Below, one piece after another: positions 52,942 through 62,349 of a stretch of DNA of 64,000 nt (position 1 is the first letter of the stretch; each line of letters starts with the position of its first letter). The notes beneath the pieces were generated by a model. It saw only the letters and a program-made list of their open reading frames with translations. It did no database searches and had not been told where the DNA came from. The position numbers were made by a program, and so were the translations under genes. The DNA is from Microbaculum sp051390635 (lineage in GTDB: Bacteria > Pseudomonadota > Alphaproteobacteria > Rhizobiales > Tepidamorphaceae): assembly GCF_051390635.1 (NCBI RefSeq), contig NZ_JBPODT010000002.1, positions 124,001-188,000 of the forward strand, given 5' to 3'.

Positions 52942-53574
52942 ATGAGCTTTCACGAGATCCGATTTCCCGCCGATGTCTCGCGCGGCTCGACCGGCGGCCC
53001 CGAGCGGCGCACGCAGGTCGTCGCGCTCGCCTCCGGCCATGAGGCACGCAACCAGCAATGGGCCGAGTCGCGCCGGCGCTACGACGCCGGCACCGGCATC
53101 AAGGACGCCGACGCGCTGCACGCCGTCATCACCTTCTTCGAGGAGCGCCGCGGCCGCGCCCACGGGTTTCGCTGGAAGGACTGGGCCGACTACAAGTCCT
53201 GCGCGCCGCTGGCCGTGCCCACGCCCGCCGACCAGGCCATCGGCACCGGCGACGGCGTCGAGACGGAGTTCCAGCTCGTCAAGGTCTACGGCGCCGCGCA
53301 CCTGCCCTGGACGCGCACGATCGCCAAGCCGGTCGCCGGCACGGTCCGCGTCGCCGTCGCCGGCATCGAGCTGGCTCCGGTGACGGATTTCGCCGTCGAC
53401 GTCACCACCGGCCGCGTCGCCTTCGTCAGCCCGCCGGAGGTGGACGCCTCGGTCACCGCCGGGTTCGAGTTCGACGTGCCGGTGCGCTTCGACACCGATG
53501 TCATCGGCGTCGACCTCGCAAGCGTCCGCCACGGCGCCATTCCGCAGATCCCGGTGGTGGAGATCCGCATCTAG
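52942..53574 (+). CDS. DUF2460 distal tail protein (GTA g12)
   Basis: This is a 210-residue DUF2460 protein, the distal tail ring component. It contains HEIRFPADVSRGSTGGPERRTQVVALASGHEARNQQWAESRRRYDAG, FFEERRGRAHGFRWKDWADYKSC and RVRVAVAGIELA and ends in ASVRHGAIPQIPVVEIRI. AGGA is placed seven bases before ATG 52942. Confidence 0.94.
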   Translation: MSFHEIRFPADVSRGSTGGPERRTQVVALASGHEARNQQWAESRRRYDAGTGIKDADALHAVITFFEERRGRAHGFRWKDWADYKSCAPLAVPTPADQAIGTGDGVETEFQLVKVYGAAHLPWTRTIAKPVAGTVRVAVAGIELAPVTDFAVDVTTGRVAFVSPPEVDASVTAGFEFDVPVRFDTDVIGVDLASVRHGAIPQIPVVEIRI

Positions 53575-53585
53575 GCGGCGCGTTT

Positions 53586-55004
53586 TGGTGGGGCGCTGCG
53601 ATCGATACCGAACGCAGGCCGCCCAGTGCGGTCCGACTGCCCCTGATCGTCACTACCGGGCATGACGCGGGAAGGGGGAGGGCACGGCGGTACAGTGGGT
53701 GAGGCTTGAGCCCGGGGTTCGTCCCCTTGGGCCCCGGATCAAGTCCGGGGCACGAGGTCTTTTGTGTGTCCGCCACCGTGCCGAATGCCGCAGCGCCGTG
53801 TCCCGGACTTGATCCGGGACCCATGCGGCCTGTCCGCGTTTTGCTGCGGTCGATGCCGAAAGCTGGCCGCCCAGCGCCGTCCGACTGCCCCCGCCCGTCA
53901 TTGCCGGGCCTGACCCGGCAATCCCGGGCGTGTGGCACGAGGTGCCCGGGTCACGCCCGGGCATGACGCGGGAAGGGGGAGGGCACGGCGGTACAGTGGG
54001 TGAGGCTTGAGTCTGGGGTTCGTCCCCTTGGGCCCCGGATCAAGTCCGGGGCACGCGGCCATGCTGTTTGGCACGGCCATGCCACCCGAAAAGCATCGTG
54101 TCCCGGACTTGATCCGGGACCCATGCGGCCTGTCCGCGTTTTGCTGCGGTCGATGCCGAAAGCTGGCCGCCCAGCGCCGTCCGACTGCCCCCGCCCGTCA
54201 TTGCCGGGCCTGACCCGGCAATCCCGGGCGTGTGGTACGAGGTGCCCGGGTCACGCCCGGGCATGACGCGGGAAGGGGAAGGCACGGCGATGCGAAGCGT
54301 GAGGCTTGAGCCTGGGGCCTCGTCCCCCTGGGCTCCGGATCAAGTCCGGAGCACGAGGTCTTTTGTGTGTCCGCCACCGTGCCGAATGCCGCAGCGCCGT
54401 GTCCCGGATGTGATCCGGGACCCATGCGGCCTGTCCCCTTGGTGCTGCGGTCGATGCCGAAAGCAGGCCGCCCAGTGCGGTCCGACTGCCCCTGATCGTC
54501 ATTACCGGGCATGACGCGGGAAGGGGGAGGGCACGGCGGTACGGTGCGTGAGGCTTGAGCCTGGGGCTCGTCCCCTTGGGCCCCGGATCAAGTCCGGGGC
54601 ACGCGGCCATGCTGTTTGGCACGGCCATGCCACCCGAAAAGCCTCGTGTCCCGGATGTGATCCGGGACCCATGCGGCCTGTCCCCTTGGTGCTGCGGTCG
54701 ATGCCGAAAGCTGGCCGCCCAGCGCCGTCCGACTGCCCCCGCCGTCATTGCCGGGCCTGACCCGGCAATCCCGGGCGTGTGGCACGAGGTGCCCGGGTCA
54801 CGCCCGGGCATGACGCGGGAAGGAGGGGGCACGGCGGTACGGTGCGTGAGGCTTGAGCCTGGGGCTCGTCCCCTTGGGCCCCGGATTAAGTCCGGGGCAC
54901 GCGGCCATGCTGTTTGGCACGGCCATGCCACCCGAAAAGCCTCGTGTCCCGGACTTGATCCGGGACCCATGCAGCCCATCCACGCGGGGGCTGCACGCCG
55001 CACA
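53586..55004. repeat. 1.4-kb array of palindromic repeats between g12 and g13
   Basis: About five units of ~250-300 bp occur, with starts of the shared CTGCGGTCGATGCCGAA motif at about 53844, 54144, 54444 and 54692. Each holds a class A inverted pair (53731/53800, 54032/54100, 54332/54401, 54580/54648 and 54878/54946) with a ~48-bp spacer. Three carry a complete class B pair (53898-53967, 54198-54267 and 54744-54813); two have a collapsed class B (near 53650 and 54498). No gene is supported in it. Confidence 0.93.
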
Positions 55005-55019
55005 GCGAAGGGTAGTCCG

Positions 55020-55913
55020 ATGAAAACCGTTTCCTCCGCGCTGGCCGCCCATCTCGCCGGGCCGGTGACGACGCTGTGCTGGTGCTGGAAAGTCAGCCGC
55101 ACCGATGGCGTCGTCCTCGGCTTCACCGATCACGACCGGCCGATCTCCTTCGGCGGCGTGACCTACCAGGCGGCGAGCGGGTTCGTGGCGAGCGAGATCG
55201 CCTCCAGCCTCGGCCTGTCGGTCGACAATCTGGATGTCGAGGGCGCGCTGTCGTCGGCGGCGATCACCGAGGCCGATATCCGCGCCGGCCGCTACGACGG
55301 GGCGGCCATCGAGGTCTGGCGCGTGAACTGGGCCGAACCCGGCCAACGGCTGCTGATGCGCTCCGGCGCCATCGGCGAGGTGACGCGCGGCGAGCTCGCC
55401 TTCACCGCCGAGCTGCGCGGCCTTGCCCATGCGCTCGACCAGACCGTCGGGCCCACCTATCAGCGCACCTGCGACGCGGTGGTCGGCGACCATCGCTGCG
55501 GCGTCGATCTCGACACCGCCGCCTACACGGGCAGCGCGGCGGTGACGGCGGTGAGCGACAACCGGGTCGTCTCGACGGGCGGCCTGGACGCCTACAACGA
55601 CGGCTGGTTCCGGTATGGCCGCCTGACCTGGACGTCGGGCGCCAACGCCGGCACCGGGGCCGAAATCCGCGCCCATCGCAGGACGGCGGAGGGGGCGGCG
55701 CTGACGCTGTGGCAGCGCGCGCCGCTGCCGATTGCGGCCGGCGACGCCTTCACCGTCACCGCCGGCTGCGACAAGACGATCGGGACCTGCAAGGCGAAGT
55801 TCGACAACGTGCTGAACTTCCGCGGGTTCCCGCACATGCCCGGCAACGACCGGGCCTTCTCCTATGTCGTCGGCCAGACCGGAGAGAACGATGGCGGCAG
55901 CTTCTTCAGGTGA
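55020..55913 (+). CDS. DUF2163 tail hub protein (GTA g13)
   Basis: This is a 297-residue DUF2163 protein: SALAAHLAGPVTTLCWCWKVSRTDGVVLGFTDHDRPISFGGVTYQ and a C-terminal half with TYQRTCDAVVGDHRCGVDL and AGCDKTIGTCKAKFDNVLNFRGFPHMPGND. The last cysteine set probably binds iron-sulfur in the hub of the GTA tail. ATG 55020 immediately follows the repeat array; the in-frame extension upstream is repeat DNA. Confidence 0.94.
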   Translation: MKTVSSALAAHLAGPVTTLCWCWKVSRTDGVVLGFTDHDRPISFGGVTYQAASGFVASEIASSLGLSVDNLDVEGALSSAAITEADIRAGRYDGAAIEVWRVNWAEPGQRLLMRSGAIGEVTRGELAFTAELRGLAHALDQTVGPTYQRTCDAVVGDHRCGVDLDTAAYTGSAAVTAVSDNRVVSTGGLDAYNDGWFRYGRLTWTSGANAGTGAEIRAHRRTAEGAALTLWQRAPLPIAAGDAFTVTAGCDKTIGTCKAKFDNVLNFRGFPHMPGNDRAFSYVVGQTGENDGGSFFR

Positions 55914-56460
55914 GGCCCGGCGCGGCCGGCCGCTCGTCCGGTCGGCCGCCCAGGCGGTCGACCAGACGGTCAGCCGGGCCGCGATCGTCGCCGAGGCGCG
56001 CGCCTGGATCGGCACGCCTTACCATCACCAGGCCAGCCGCAAGGGCGCGGGCTGCGATTGCTTCGGCCTCGTGCGCGGCGTCTGGCGGGCCCTATACGGG
56101 CCGGAGCCCGAAGCCGTGCCCGCCTACAGCCGCGACTGGGGCAGCGTCACCGGCAAGGAGGCGCTGATCGAAACGGCGCGGCGGCACCTGGTCGAGATCG
56201 CGCCACGGGCCATCGCCCCCGGCGACGTGGTCGTCTTCCGCATCCGCGGCGGCAAGGTCGCCAAGCACGCCGGCATCGTCTCTGCGGTGGCCGGCTCGGC
56301 CGGCGGCTCGGCCGGCGGCGCGGACGGTGGCGGGGCGACCGGTGAGGGCGACCGTTTCGTCCACGCCCAGGAGGGCGCGCCGGTCTGCGAAGTCACCCTG
56401 TCGCCCTGGTGGCGCCGGCGCATCATCGGCGCCTTTTCCTTTCCCGGACTCGAGCACTAG
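55891..56460 (+). CDS. NlpC/P60 family tail peptidase (GTA g14)
   Basis: This is a 189-residue cell-wall peptidase of the tail: catalytic Cys in GAGCDCFGLVRGVWRALYGPEP, His in KVAKHAGIVSAV. A Gly-rich insert (AGSAGGSAGGADGGGATG) follows the His. ATG 55891 overlaps the end of g13 by 23 bases and has GGAGA upstream. It likely cuts peptidoglycan during DNA delivery. Confidence 0.94.
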   Translation: MAAASSGEARRGRPLVRSAAQAVDQTVSRAAIVAEARAWIGTPYHHQASRKGAGCDCFGLVRGVWRALYGPEPEAVPAYSRDWGSVTGKEALIETARRHLVEIAPRAIAPGDVVVFRIRGGKVAKHAGIVSAVAGSAGGSAGGADGGGATGEGDRFVHAQEGAPVCEVTLSPWWRRRIIGAFSFPGLEH

Positions 56461-56463
56461 ACC

Positions 56464-59400
56464 ATGGCAACGCTTCTGCTTTCCGTCGCCGGCTCGGTGA
56501 TCGGCGGCGCCATCGGCGGCCCGGCCGGCGCCGTGATCGGCCGCGCGCTCGGCGGGCTCGCCGGCGCCGCCGTCGACCAGACGCTGCTGGCGTCGACGGC
56601 AGCGCGGCCCGACCGGGTCGGCCCGCGCCTGACCGCCGTCGACATCACCGGCTCCACGGAAGGCGCGGCGATGACGCGGCTCGTCGGCCGCACCCGGCTG
56701 TCGGGCCAGATGATCTGGGCGACCCGGTTCCGCGAGGACGCCGTCACCGACGACAGCGGCGGTGGCAAGGGCCTGGGCGGTGGCGGCGGCAGCACGACGA
56801 CCTACAGGTATTTCGCCAATTTCGCCGTCGCCCTGTGCGAGGGGCCGGTCGACCGCATCGGCCGCATCTGGGCCGACGGGCGCGAGCTCGACCAGGAGTC
56901 CGACGATGTCGTCATCCGCAAGCACCGGGGCCGGTCGAACCAGGGCCGGGACAGCCTGATCGAGGCCAAGGAGGGGACCGACGCGACGCCCGGCTACCGG
57001 GGCGTCGCCTATGTGGTGTTCGAGAACATGGCGCTGGAGACCTACGGCAACCGCATGCCGGTGATCACCGCCGAGGTCTACCGCTGCGTCGGCGACCTCG
57101 AGCCGCTCGTCCCCGCCGTGGCGCTGATCCCCGGCACCACCGAGTTCGGCTACGATCCCGGCACCGTCAACCGGCTGAGCGGGCAGGCCAGCTACACGGC
57201 GGACAACCGGCACACGCTGGAAGCGCCATCCGATCTCGTCGCCTCGCTCGACCTGCTCGGCAGCGTCGCGGAAAACTGCGACTCGATCGTGCTGGTGGTC
57301 GCCTGGTTCGGCACCGACCTGCGCTGCGGGCATTGCGAGATCAGGCCGAAGGTCGAGAACCGCGCCAAAACGACGATGAAGGACGGCATGCCCTATGCCT
57401 GGCGGGTGGCGGGCGAGGACCGGGCCACCGCCGACCTGGTGAGCCAGTTGCCCGGCGACATTCCCGCCTTCGGCGGCTCGCCGAACGACGCCTCCGTGAT
57501 CGCCTGCATCAAGGAGCTGAAGGCGCGCGGCTATCACGTCACCCTCTATCCCTTTGTGATGATGGACATCGAGGCCGGCAACGCGCTGCCCGATCCCTAT
57601 TCCGACAATGCCGGCGCGACCGGCCAGCCGACCTATCCCTGGCGCGGCCGCATAACCTGTTCGCCGGCGCCGGGCCATGCCGGGTCGCCCGACAGGACAG
57701 CGGCGGCGGCGGCCCAGGTCGCGACGTTCGCCGGCACGGCGCAGGCCTCCGATTTCGCCGCCTCGCTCGGCACGGTGGTCGACTATACCGGCCCGGCCGA
57801 ATGGTCCTATCGTCGCTTCGTCCTGCACATGGCGACGCTGGCCGATCTCGCCGCCCGGGCCGGCGCGCCCGTCGATGCCTTCACCATCGGCTCGGAGATG
57901 GTCGGCCTGACGACGGTGCGGTCTTCGGCGTCCGCCTATCCCTTCGTCGACGCGCTGGTCGACCTGCTGGGCGAGGCGCGCGCGATCCTCGGCGGCGGCA
58001 CGAAGCTCGGCTATGCGGCGGACTGGTCGGAATATCACTCGCACCGGCCAGCCGACGGCTCAGGCGACGTCCATTTCCACCTCGATCCGCTGTGGTCCGA
58101 CACCGAGCTCGATTTCGTCGGCATCGACAACTACATGCCGCTGTCGGACTGGCGCGACGGCACCGATCACCTCGACTATGCCAACACCGGTCCGACGTCG
58201 ATCCACGACCGCGCCTACCTGACGGCCAATATCGCCGGCGGCGAGTATTACGACTGGTATTACGCCAGACAGGCCGACCGCGACGCGCAGATCCGCACCC
58301 CGATCGCCGACGGCGCCTACGGCAAGCCCTGGGTGTTCCGCAACAAGGACATCCGCGGCTGGTGGGAGAACGCGCACCACGACCGCCCCGGCGGCAGCGA
58401 GAGCGGCGCCCCGACCGGCTGGACCCCCGAGGGCAAGCCGATCTGGTTCACCGAATTCGGCTGCCCGGCGGTCGACAAGGGGCCGAACCAGCCCAACGTG
58501 TTCTACGACCCGAAATCGTCGGAAAGCGTCCTCCCGCACTATTCGTCCGGCGCCCGCGACGATGCCGCCCAGCGCGCCTACCTGCAGGCGATGCTCGACT
58601 ACTGGACGGACCCCGCCAACAACCCGTCGTCGGGCGTCTATTCCGGCCGCATGGTCAACCGCGAGCGCATGGCGGTGTGGGCGTGGGACGCGCGCATGGG
58701 GCCGTCGTTCCCGCAGGACGAGACCACCTGGGCGGACGCGCCGAACTGGGAATACGGCCACTGGATCTCCGGTCGCCTCGGCGCCGCGCCGGCGCGCGAG
58801 ACCGTCAACCACCTGCTCGCCCGGTACGACATTCCGCTGTCGCTGCGCGACGTCCGCGACATGGCCGGCGTCGCCGATGCGGTGGTCGTCGACCGGCTGA
58901 TGTCGATCCGCGCCGTGCTCGACGCGATCCAGCCCGCCTACCTGTTCCAGGCCTTCGAGAGCCAGGGCAAGCTGCGCTTCGCCTCCCGTATCGGCGCGCC
59001 GGTGATCCGCGACGTCGGCCTCGACGACCTCGTCGACATCGGCGCGCCCGACGGCGGCTCCGGCTCGGTCGGCACGGATCGCTACGCCCGCACGCGCGGC
59101 CAGGAGACCGAGCTGCCCGATGCCGTGAAGATCAGCTACGGCGATCCGGTCAACGACGACCTGAGCGGCGGCGTCGAGGCGCGCCGCTCCGACGGCGGCT
59201 CGATGCGGGTGGAGCAGGTCTCATTGCCGGTGGTGATGGGCGAGGCGCGCGCCCGCGCCCTGGCCGAGACGCTCTTGTTCGACGCCTGGGTCGGGCGCGA
59301 GCGGCTGGAGTTCGCGCTGCCGCCGGCGCATCTGGATCTGGACCCGGGCGACGTGATCCGCTTCGCACCCGGCGGCGACGCCGACGGCCAGGAGACCTGG

Positions 59401-60474
59401 CGCATCGCCGAGATCGACGACGGTGCCTATCGCCGCCTGCGCGCCGTGCGCGTCGAGGCGAACCTGTTCGACGCCGCCGCGATGCCGCGCCGCGCGCGGC
59501 CGGTGGTGAGCGTGCCGGCGCTCGGTGCGCCCCTGGCCGTGTTCCTCGACGGCGCGCTTCTGCAGGACGCCGACGACCCCCATGCCGGCTATGTCGCCGC
59601 CTTCGTCGCGCCGTGGCCGGGCAGCGTCGCGGTCTACAAGAGCCCGGCCGAGACCGGCTTCGTGCTCGATACGATGCTCCCCACCCCGGCGACCGTCGGC
59701 ACGACGGCCTTCGACTTCTACTCAGGCCCCCTGTGGCGCTGGGACCGGGTCAACGATCTCTATGTCGATCTGGAGGCCGGCACGCTGGCATCGGCCGAGG
59801 CCATCAACGTGCTGGCCGGCGCCAACGCGCTGGCGGTCGAGACCGCCGAGGGCGAATGGGAGATCGTGCAGTTCCAGACGGCCGAGCTGATCGACGTGAA
59901 CCGCTACAAGCTGTCGCTGCTGCTGCGCGGCCAGCGCGGCTCCGAGCATGCCATGCGCGATCCGGTCGCCGCCGGCGCCCGCGTGCTGGTCCTCAACGCC
60001 GCGCTGCGGCAGCCCGACCTGTCCGATGCCGACATGGGCCTGCCCTACACCTGGCGCGTCGGCCCGGCGACCCGCGACGTCTCCGATGCGTCCTTCGGCG
60101 CCCACACCGTCACCATGGCCGGCAAGGGCAGGCGGCCACTGGCGCCGGTACGCCTGACGGGCCGGCGCGATCCCGCGACCGGCGACTGGACGCTCGCCTG
60201 GATCCGGCGCACCCGCATCGGCGGGGATTCCTGGAACCAGACCGAGGTGCCGCTGGCGGAAGACAGCGAAGCCTATGAACTGGAGATCCTCGACGCGCCG
60301 GGCGGTACCGTCCTGCGCGCCGTGGCGCTGACCGAGCCGCGATACCTCTACACCGCCGCGGCCCAGACGGCGGATTTCGGCTCGCCGCAATGGACCGTGC
60401 CGATCCGCGTCCGCCAGATGTCCGCGAGCTTCGGCGCCGGCGCCGCCGCCGAGGCCCTGACCTGGGATCACTAG
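56464..60474 (+). CDS. GTA host-specificity protein g15 with TIM-barrel-like domain
   Basis: This is a 1336-residue protein, the largest of the cluster. An N-terminal Gly/Ala helix (VAGSVIGGAIGGPAGAVIGRALGG) is followed by a tail-hub region. A GTA TIM-barrel domain comes next (~500-850), with SLGTVVDYTGPAEWSYRRFVLHM, DFVGIDNYMPLSDWRDG and ITWFTEFGCPAVDKGPNQPNVFYDPKSSES-type blocks; the phage tail-3 domain and a C-terminal domain (PLAEDSEAYELEIL) follow. It resembles rcc01698 of Rhodobacter. It recognises the recipient cell surface. Confidence 0.94.
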   Translation: MATLLLSVAGSVIGGAIGGPAGAVIGRALGGLAGAAVDQTLLASTAARPDRVGPRLTAVDITGSTEGAAMTRLVGRTRLSGQMIWATRFREDAVTDDSGGGKGLGGGGGSTTTYRYFANFAVALCEGPVDRIGRIWADGRELDQESDDVVIRKHRGRSNQGRDSLIEAKEGTDATPGYRGVAYVVFENMALETYGNRMPVITAEVYRCVGDLEPLVPAVALIPGTTEFGYDPGTVNRLSGQASYTADNRHTLEAPSDLVASLDLLGSVAENCDSIVLVVAWFGTDLRCGHCEIRPKVENRAKTTMKDGMPYAWRVAGEDRATADLVSQLPGDIPAFGGSPNDASVIACIKELKARGYHVTLYPFVMMDIEAGNALPDPYSDNAGATGQPTYPWRGRITCSPAPGHAGSPDRTAAAAAQVATFAGTAQASDFAASLGTVVDYTGPAEWSYRRFVLHMATLADLAARAGAPVDAFTIGSEMVGLTTVRSSASAYPFVDALVDLLGEARAILGGGTKLGYAADWSEYHSHRPADGSGDVHFHLDPLWSDTELDFVGIDNYMPLSDWRDGTDHLDYANTGPTSIHDRAYLTANIAGGEYYDWYYARQADRDAQIRTPIADGAYGKPWVFRNKDIRGWWENAHHDRPGGSESGAPTGWTPEGKPIWFTEFGCPAVDKGPNQPNVFYDPKSSESVLPHYSSGARDDAAQRAYLQAMLDYWTDPANNPSSGVYSGRMVNRERMAVWAWDARMGPSFPQDETTWADAPNWEYGHWISGRLGAAPARETVNHLLARYDIPLSLRDVRDMAGVADAVVVDRLMSIRAVLDAIQPAYLFQAFESQGKLRFASRIGAPVIRDVGLDDLVDIGAPDGGSGSVGTDRYARTRGQETELPDAVKISYGDPVNDDLSGGVEARRSDGGSMRVEQVSLPVVMGEARARALAETLLFDAWVGRERLEFALPPAHLDLDPGDVIRFAPGGDADGQETWRIAEIDDGAYRRLRAVRVEANLFDAAAMPRRARPVVSVPALGAPLAVFLDGALLQDADDPHAGYVAAFVAPWPGSVAVYKSPAETGFVLDTMLPTPATVGTTAFDFYSGPLWRWDRVNDLYVDLEAGTLASAEAINVLAGANALAVETAEGEWEIVQFQTAELIDVNRYKLSLLLRGQRGSEHAMRDPVAAGARVLVLNAALRQPDLSDADMGLPYTWRVGPATRDVSDASFGAHTVTMAGKGRRPLAPVRLTGRRDPATGDWTLAWIRRTRIGGDSWNQTEVPLAEDSEAYELEILDAPGGTVLRAVALTEPRYLYTAAAQTADFGSPQWTVPIRVRQMSASFGAGAAAEALTWDH

Positions 60475-60528
60475 AACCGAACCACTAGACCCGGGCCACT
60501 AAACCGGGACAACCGGAAAGGCTGGACG

Positions 60529-61299
60529 ATGGCAGAAACCGCCAGACTGCGTCTCCCCGAGATCGCCGCCGCGCAGGCGCAGAAGCACGTCACCCACAAC
60601 GAGGCGCTAGTGGCCCTCGACACGCTGGTGCAGCTCAGCGTCGTCGACAAGGATCTTTCCGCCCCGCCCGGCAGTCCCGCCGAGGGCGACTGCTACATCG
60701 TCGCCGCCGGCGCGACCGGCGCCTGGACCGGCTGGGAGGATCGCATCGCCCGCTACGAGGACGGCGCCTGGCGCTCCTTCCTGCCCGGCGCGGGCGACGG
60801 CGTCGGCTGGCTCGCCTGGGTGGACGACGAGGAGGCGTTCTACGTGCTGACGGCGACCGGCTGGGAGGCGCTGACGACGGGCGGCGCCGTCGCGATCGAG
60901 GCCGGCACCTGGACGCCGGCCGTCACCTTTCAGACGCCCGGCGACGTCAGCGTCTCCTATTCCACCCAGACCGGCACCTACATCCGCGTCGGCGACACCG
61001 TCTTCGTCACGTTCGTGCTGTCCTTCACCCCGACCCATACGACGGCTTCGGGGCAGTTCCGGATATCCGGCCTGCCGGTGACGGTCGCCAGCGACGGGCT
61101 GGGCAGCTTTCAGCACGGCGGCGCCAATCCGGTTTCCTATCCCGCCGGCACGAGCGCGCTGCTGACCGTGCCGGTCGCCAGCCATCAGAACATCGTCATC
61201 GTCGCGAACGGCAGCGGCGCGCTCGGAACCCTCGGCACCGCCGAGGTGACCAGCGGCGTGGCGCGCGTCTTCCGCGGCGAGGCCGTCTACGGCGCGTGA
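60529..61299 (+). CDS. DUF2793 tail fibre-like protein
   Basis: This is a 256-residue protein. The DUF2793 domain covers residues 1-125 (RLRLPEIAAAQAQKHVTHNEALVALDTLVQLSVVDKDL and ARYEDGAWRSFLPGAGDGVGWLAWVDDEEAFY). A second, beta-rich domain of ~130 residues follows (AGTWTPAVTFQTPGDVSVSYSTQTGTYIRVGDTVFV), as in phage fibre heads. It follows g15 by 54 bases and probably belongs to the particle. Confidence 0.9.
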   Translation: MAETARLRLPEIAAAQAQKHVTHNEALVALDTLVQLSVVDKDLSAPPGSPAEGDCYIVAAGATGAWTGWEDRIARYEDGAWRSFLPGAGDGVGWLAWVDDEEAFYVLTATGWEALTTGGAVAIEAGTWTPAVTFQTPGDVSVSYSTQTGTYIRVGDTVFVTFVLSFTPTHTTASGQFRISGLPVTVASDGLGSFQHGGANPVSYPAGTSALLTVPVASHQNIVIVANGSGALGTLGTAEVTSGVARVFRGEAVYGA

Positions 61300-61752
61300 C
61301 GCCGGAACCGGTCCAGTAAACGGCCCCGCAAGTGGAAGTGTAAACGGTCGCGATGGCCGTCGCGGAGGAGCCGGGGACGCGTCCGCGCGACCGGCCGGCG
61401 GCGGAAAAAGGCCCGCAGGTCCGCCGCTTTATGCTTTGATTTCAAAGATTTCCGGTGTTTCTTTATCGTTTGATCAAAAGTATTTCGCCGGGACAATATA
61501 TGGGGTGTGCTACGGCGCAACATAAACTATTAAGTATAGTAAATAATGTATTCTTTAAAAAAATACATAAAAATGAAAACTAGTTGGCGAGTCGTGCGGA
61601 GTCTTGGTTGGGATTGCGTGGTAACCTTAAGATATAGACTTCCGAAAAATTTCTAAAAATATTTCAAATTCTGGTCATATTTCGTTAGCAAATGCGCATC
61701 GTCACGGCCCTTGAAGCCGGGGCGCTTTGTGTAACCAGCGACGGAACTGAGT
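61300..61752. other. Gap of 453 bp with an AT-rich island
   Basis: The segment ~61430-61690 is strikingly AT-rich compared with the flanks, including TATAGTAAATAAT and runs of A. It holds no credible gene. It is a good candidate for the promoter of the next gene and for silencing by a MucR-type protein. Confidence 0.6.
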
Positions 61753-62274
61753 ATGACTGGAATTTCGCTGGGGCGTTTGGGCCTTCATGTAACCGCGCTG
61801 GCGACGGCCTCCGTCGTCGCCTCGTTCGCCGTGGCGCCGGCATCCGCGCGTATCCTCGACGGCGATCCGTCCGCGGTCACGCTGACCTTCTCGCCCAAGG
61901 ATACGAAGACCGCCGGTTTCACCACCGGGGTCGGCCGCACGCAGGCCATCTCGGTGGCGCGCCGCTATCTCGGCGGCAACCCGACCGGGCAGCGCTCGCA
62001 GTGGTGCGCGGATTTCATGAACCTGGTGGAGAAGAAGATCGGCCGTGAAGGCACGGGCTCCCGCTCCTCCAAGTCCTATCTGGCCTACGGCAAGCCGGTC
62101 TCCAACCCGCAGCCGGGCGACATCGTCGTCCTGGCCCGGCGGGGTGGCGGCCATGTCGGCTACTTCATGGGCTGGAAGGACGGCAAGATCGAGCTGATTT
62201 CCGGAAACCACGGCCGCAAGGTCGGCATCGGCACCTATCCGAAGTCGCGCGTGCTGGGGTACCGGCGGCCCTGA
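61753..62274 (+). CDS. Secreted CHAP-like peptidase (TIGR02594 type)
   Basis: This is a 173-residue protein with a signal peptide ending in PASA. Catalytic Cys in RSQWCADFMNLVEKKIGREG, His in ARRGGGHVGYFMGW and Asn-containing SGNHGRKVGIG follow the CHAP/TIGR02594 pattern. A signal sequence is unusual for a phage endopeptidase but common in host cell-wall hydrolases. It lies between the fibre and the endolysin genes and has its own terminator. Confidence 0.88.
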   Translation: MTGISLGRLGLHVTALATASVVASFAVAPASARILDGDPSAVTLTFSPKDTKTAGFTTGVGRTQAISVARRYLGGNPTGQRSQWCADFMNLVEKKIGREGTGSRSSKSYLAYGKPVSNPQPGDIVVLARRGGGHVGYFMGWKDGKIELISGNHGRKVGIGTYPKSRVLGYRRP

Positions 62275-62300
62275 TCGCCCCACCCACTCGACCTAATCAG

Positions 62301-62335
62301 AAAAGGCCGTCCTCCGGGGCGGCCTTTTTGCTTTT
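62301..62335 (+). terminator. Intrinsic terminator after the CHAP-like gene
   Basis: AAAAGGCCG/CGGCCTTTTT form a nine-pair stem with a 10-base loop followed by TTTTTGCTTTT. It lies 15 bp before the endolysin gene. Confidence 0.9.
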
Positions 62336-62349
62336 GCAGGGAGACCGCG

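Noticed and set aside
53586..55004. CRISPR array
   Set aside because: Repeats are 250-300 bp composite units of palindromes, not 25-40 bp direct repeats with unique spacers, and there are no cas genes.
56409..60278. Open frame of 1289 codons on the plus strand
   Set aside because: Out-of-frame reading of the g15 gene, Arg/Ala-rich; the overlapping 1336-codon frame has the GTA domains.
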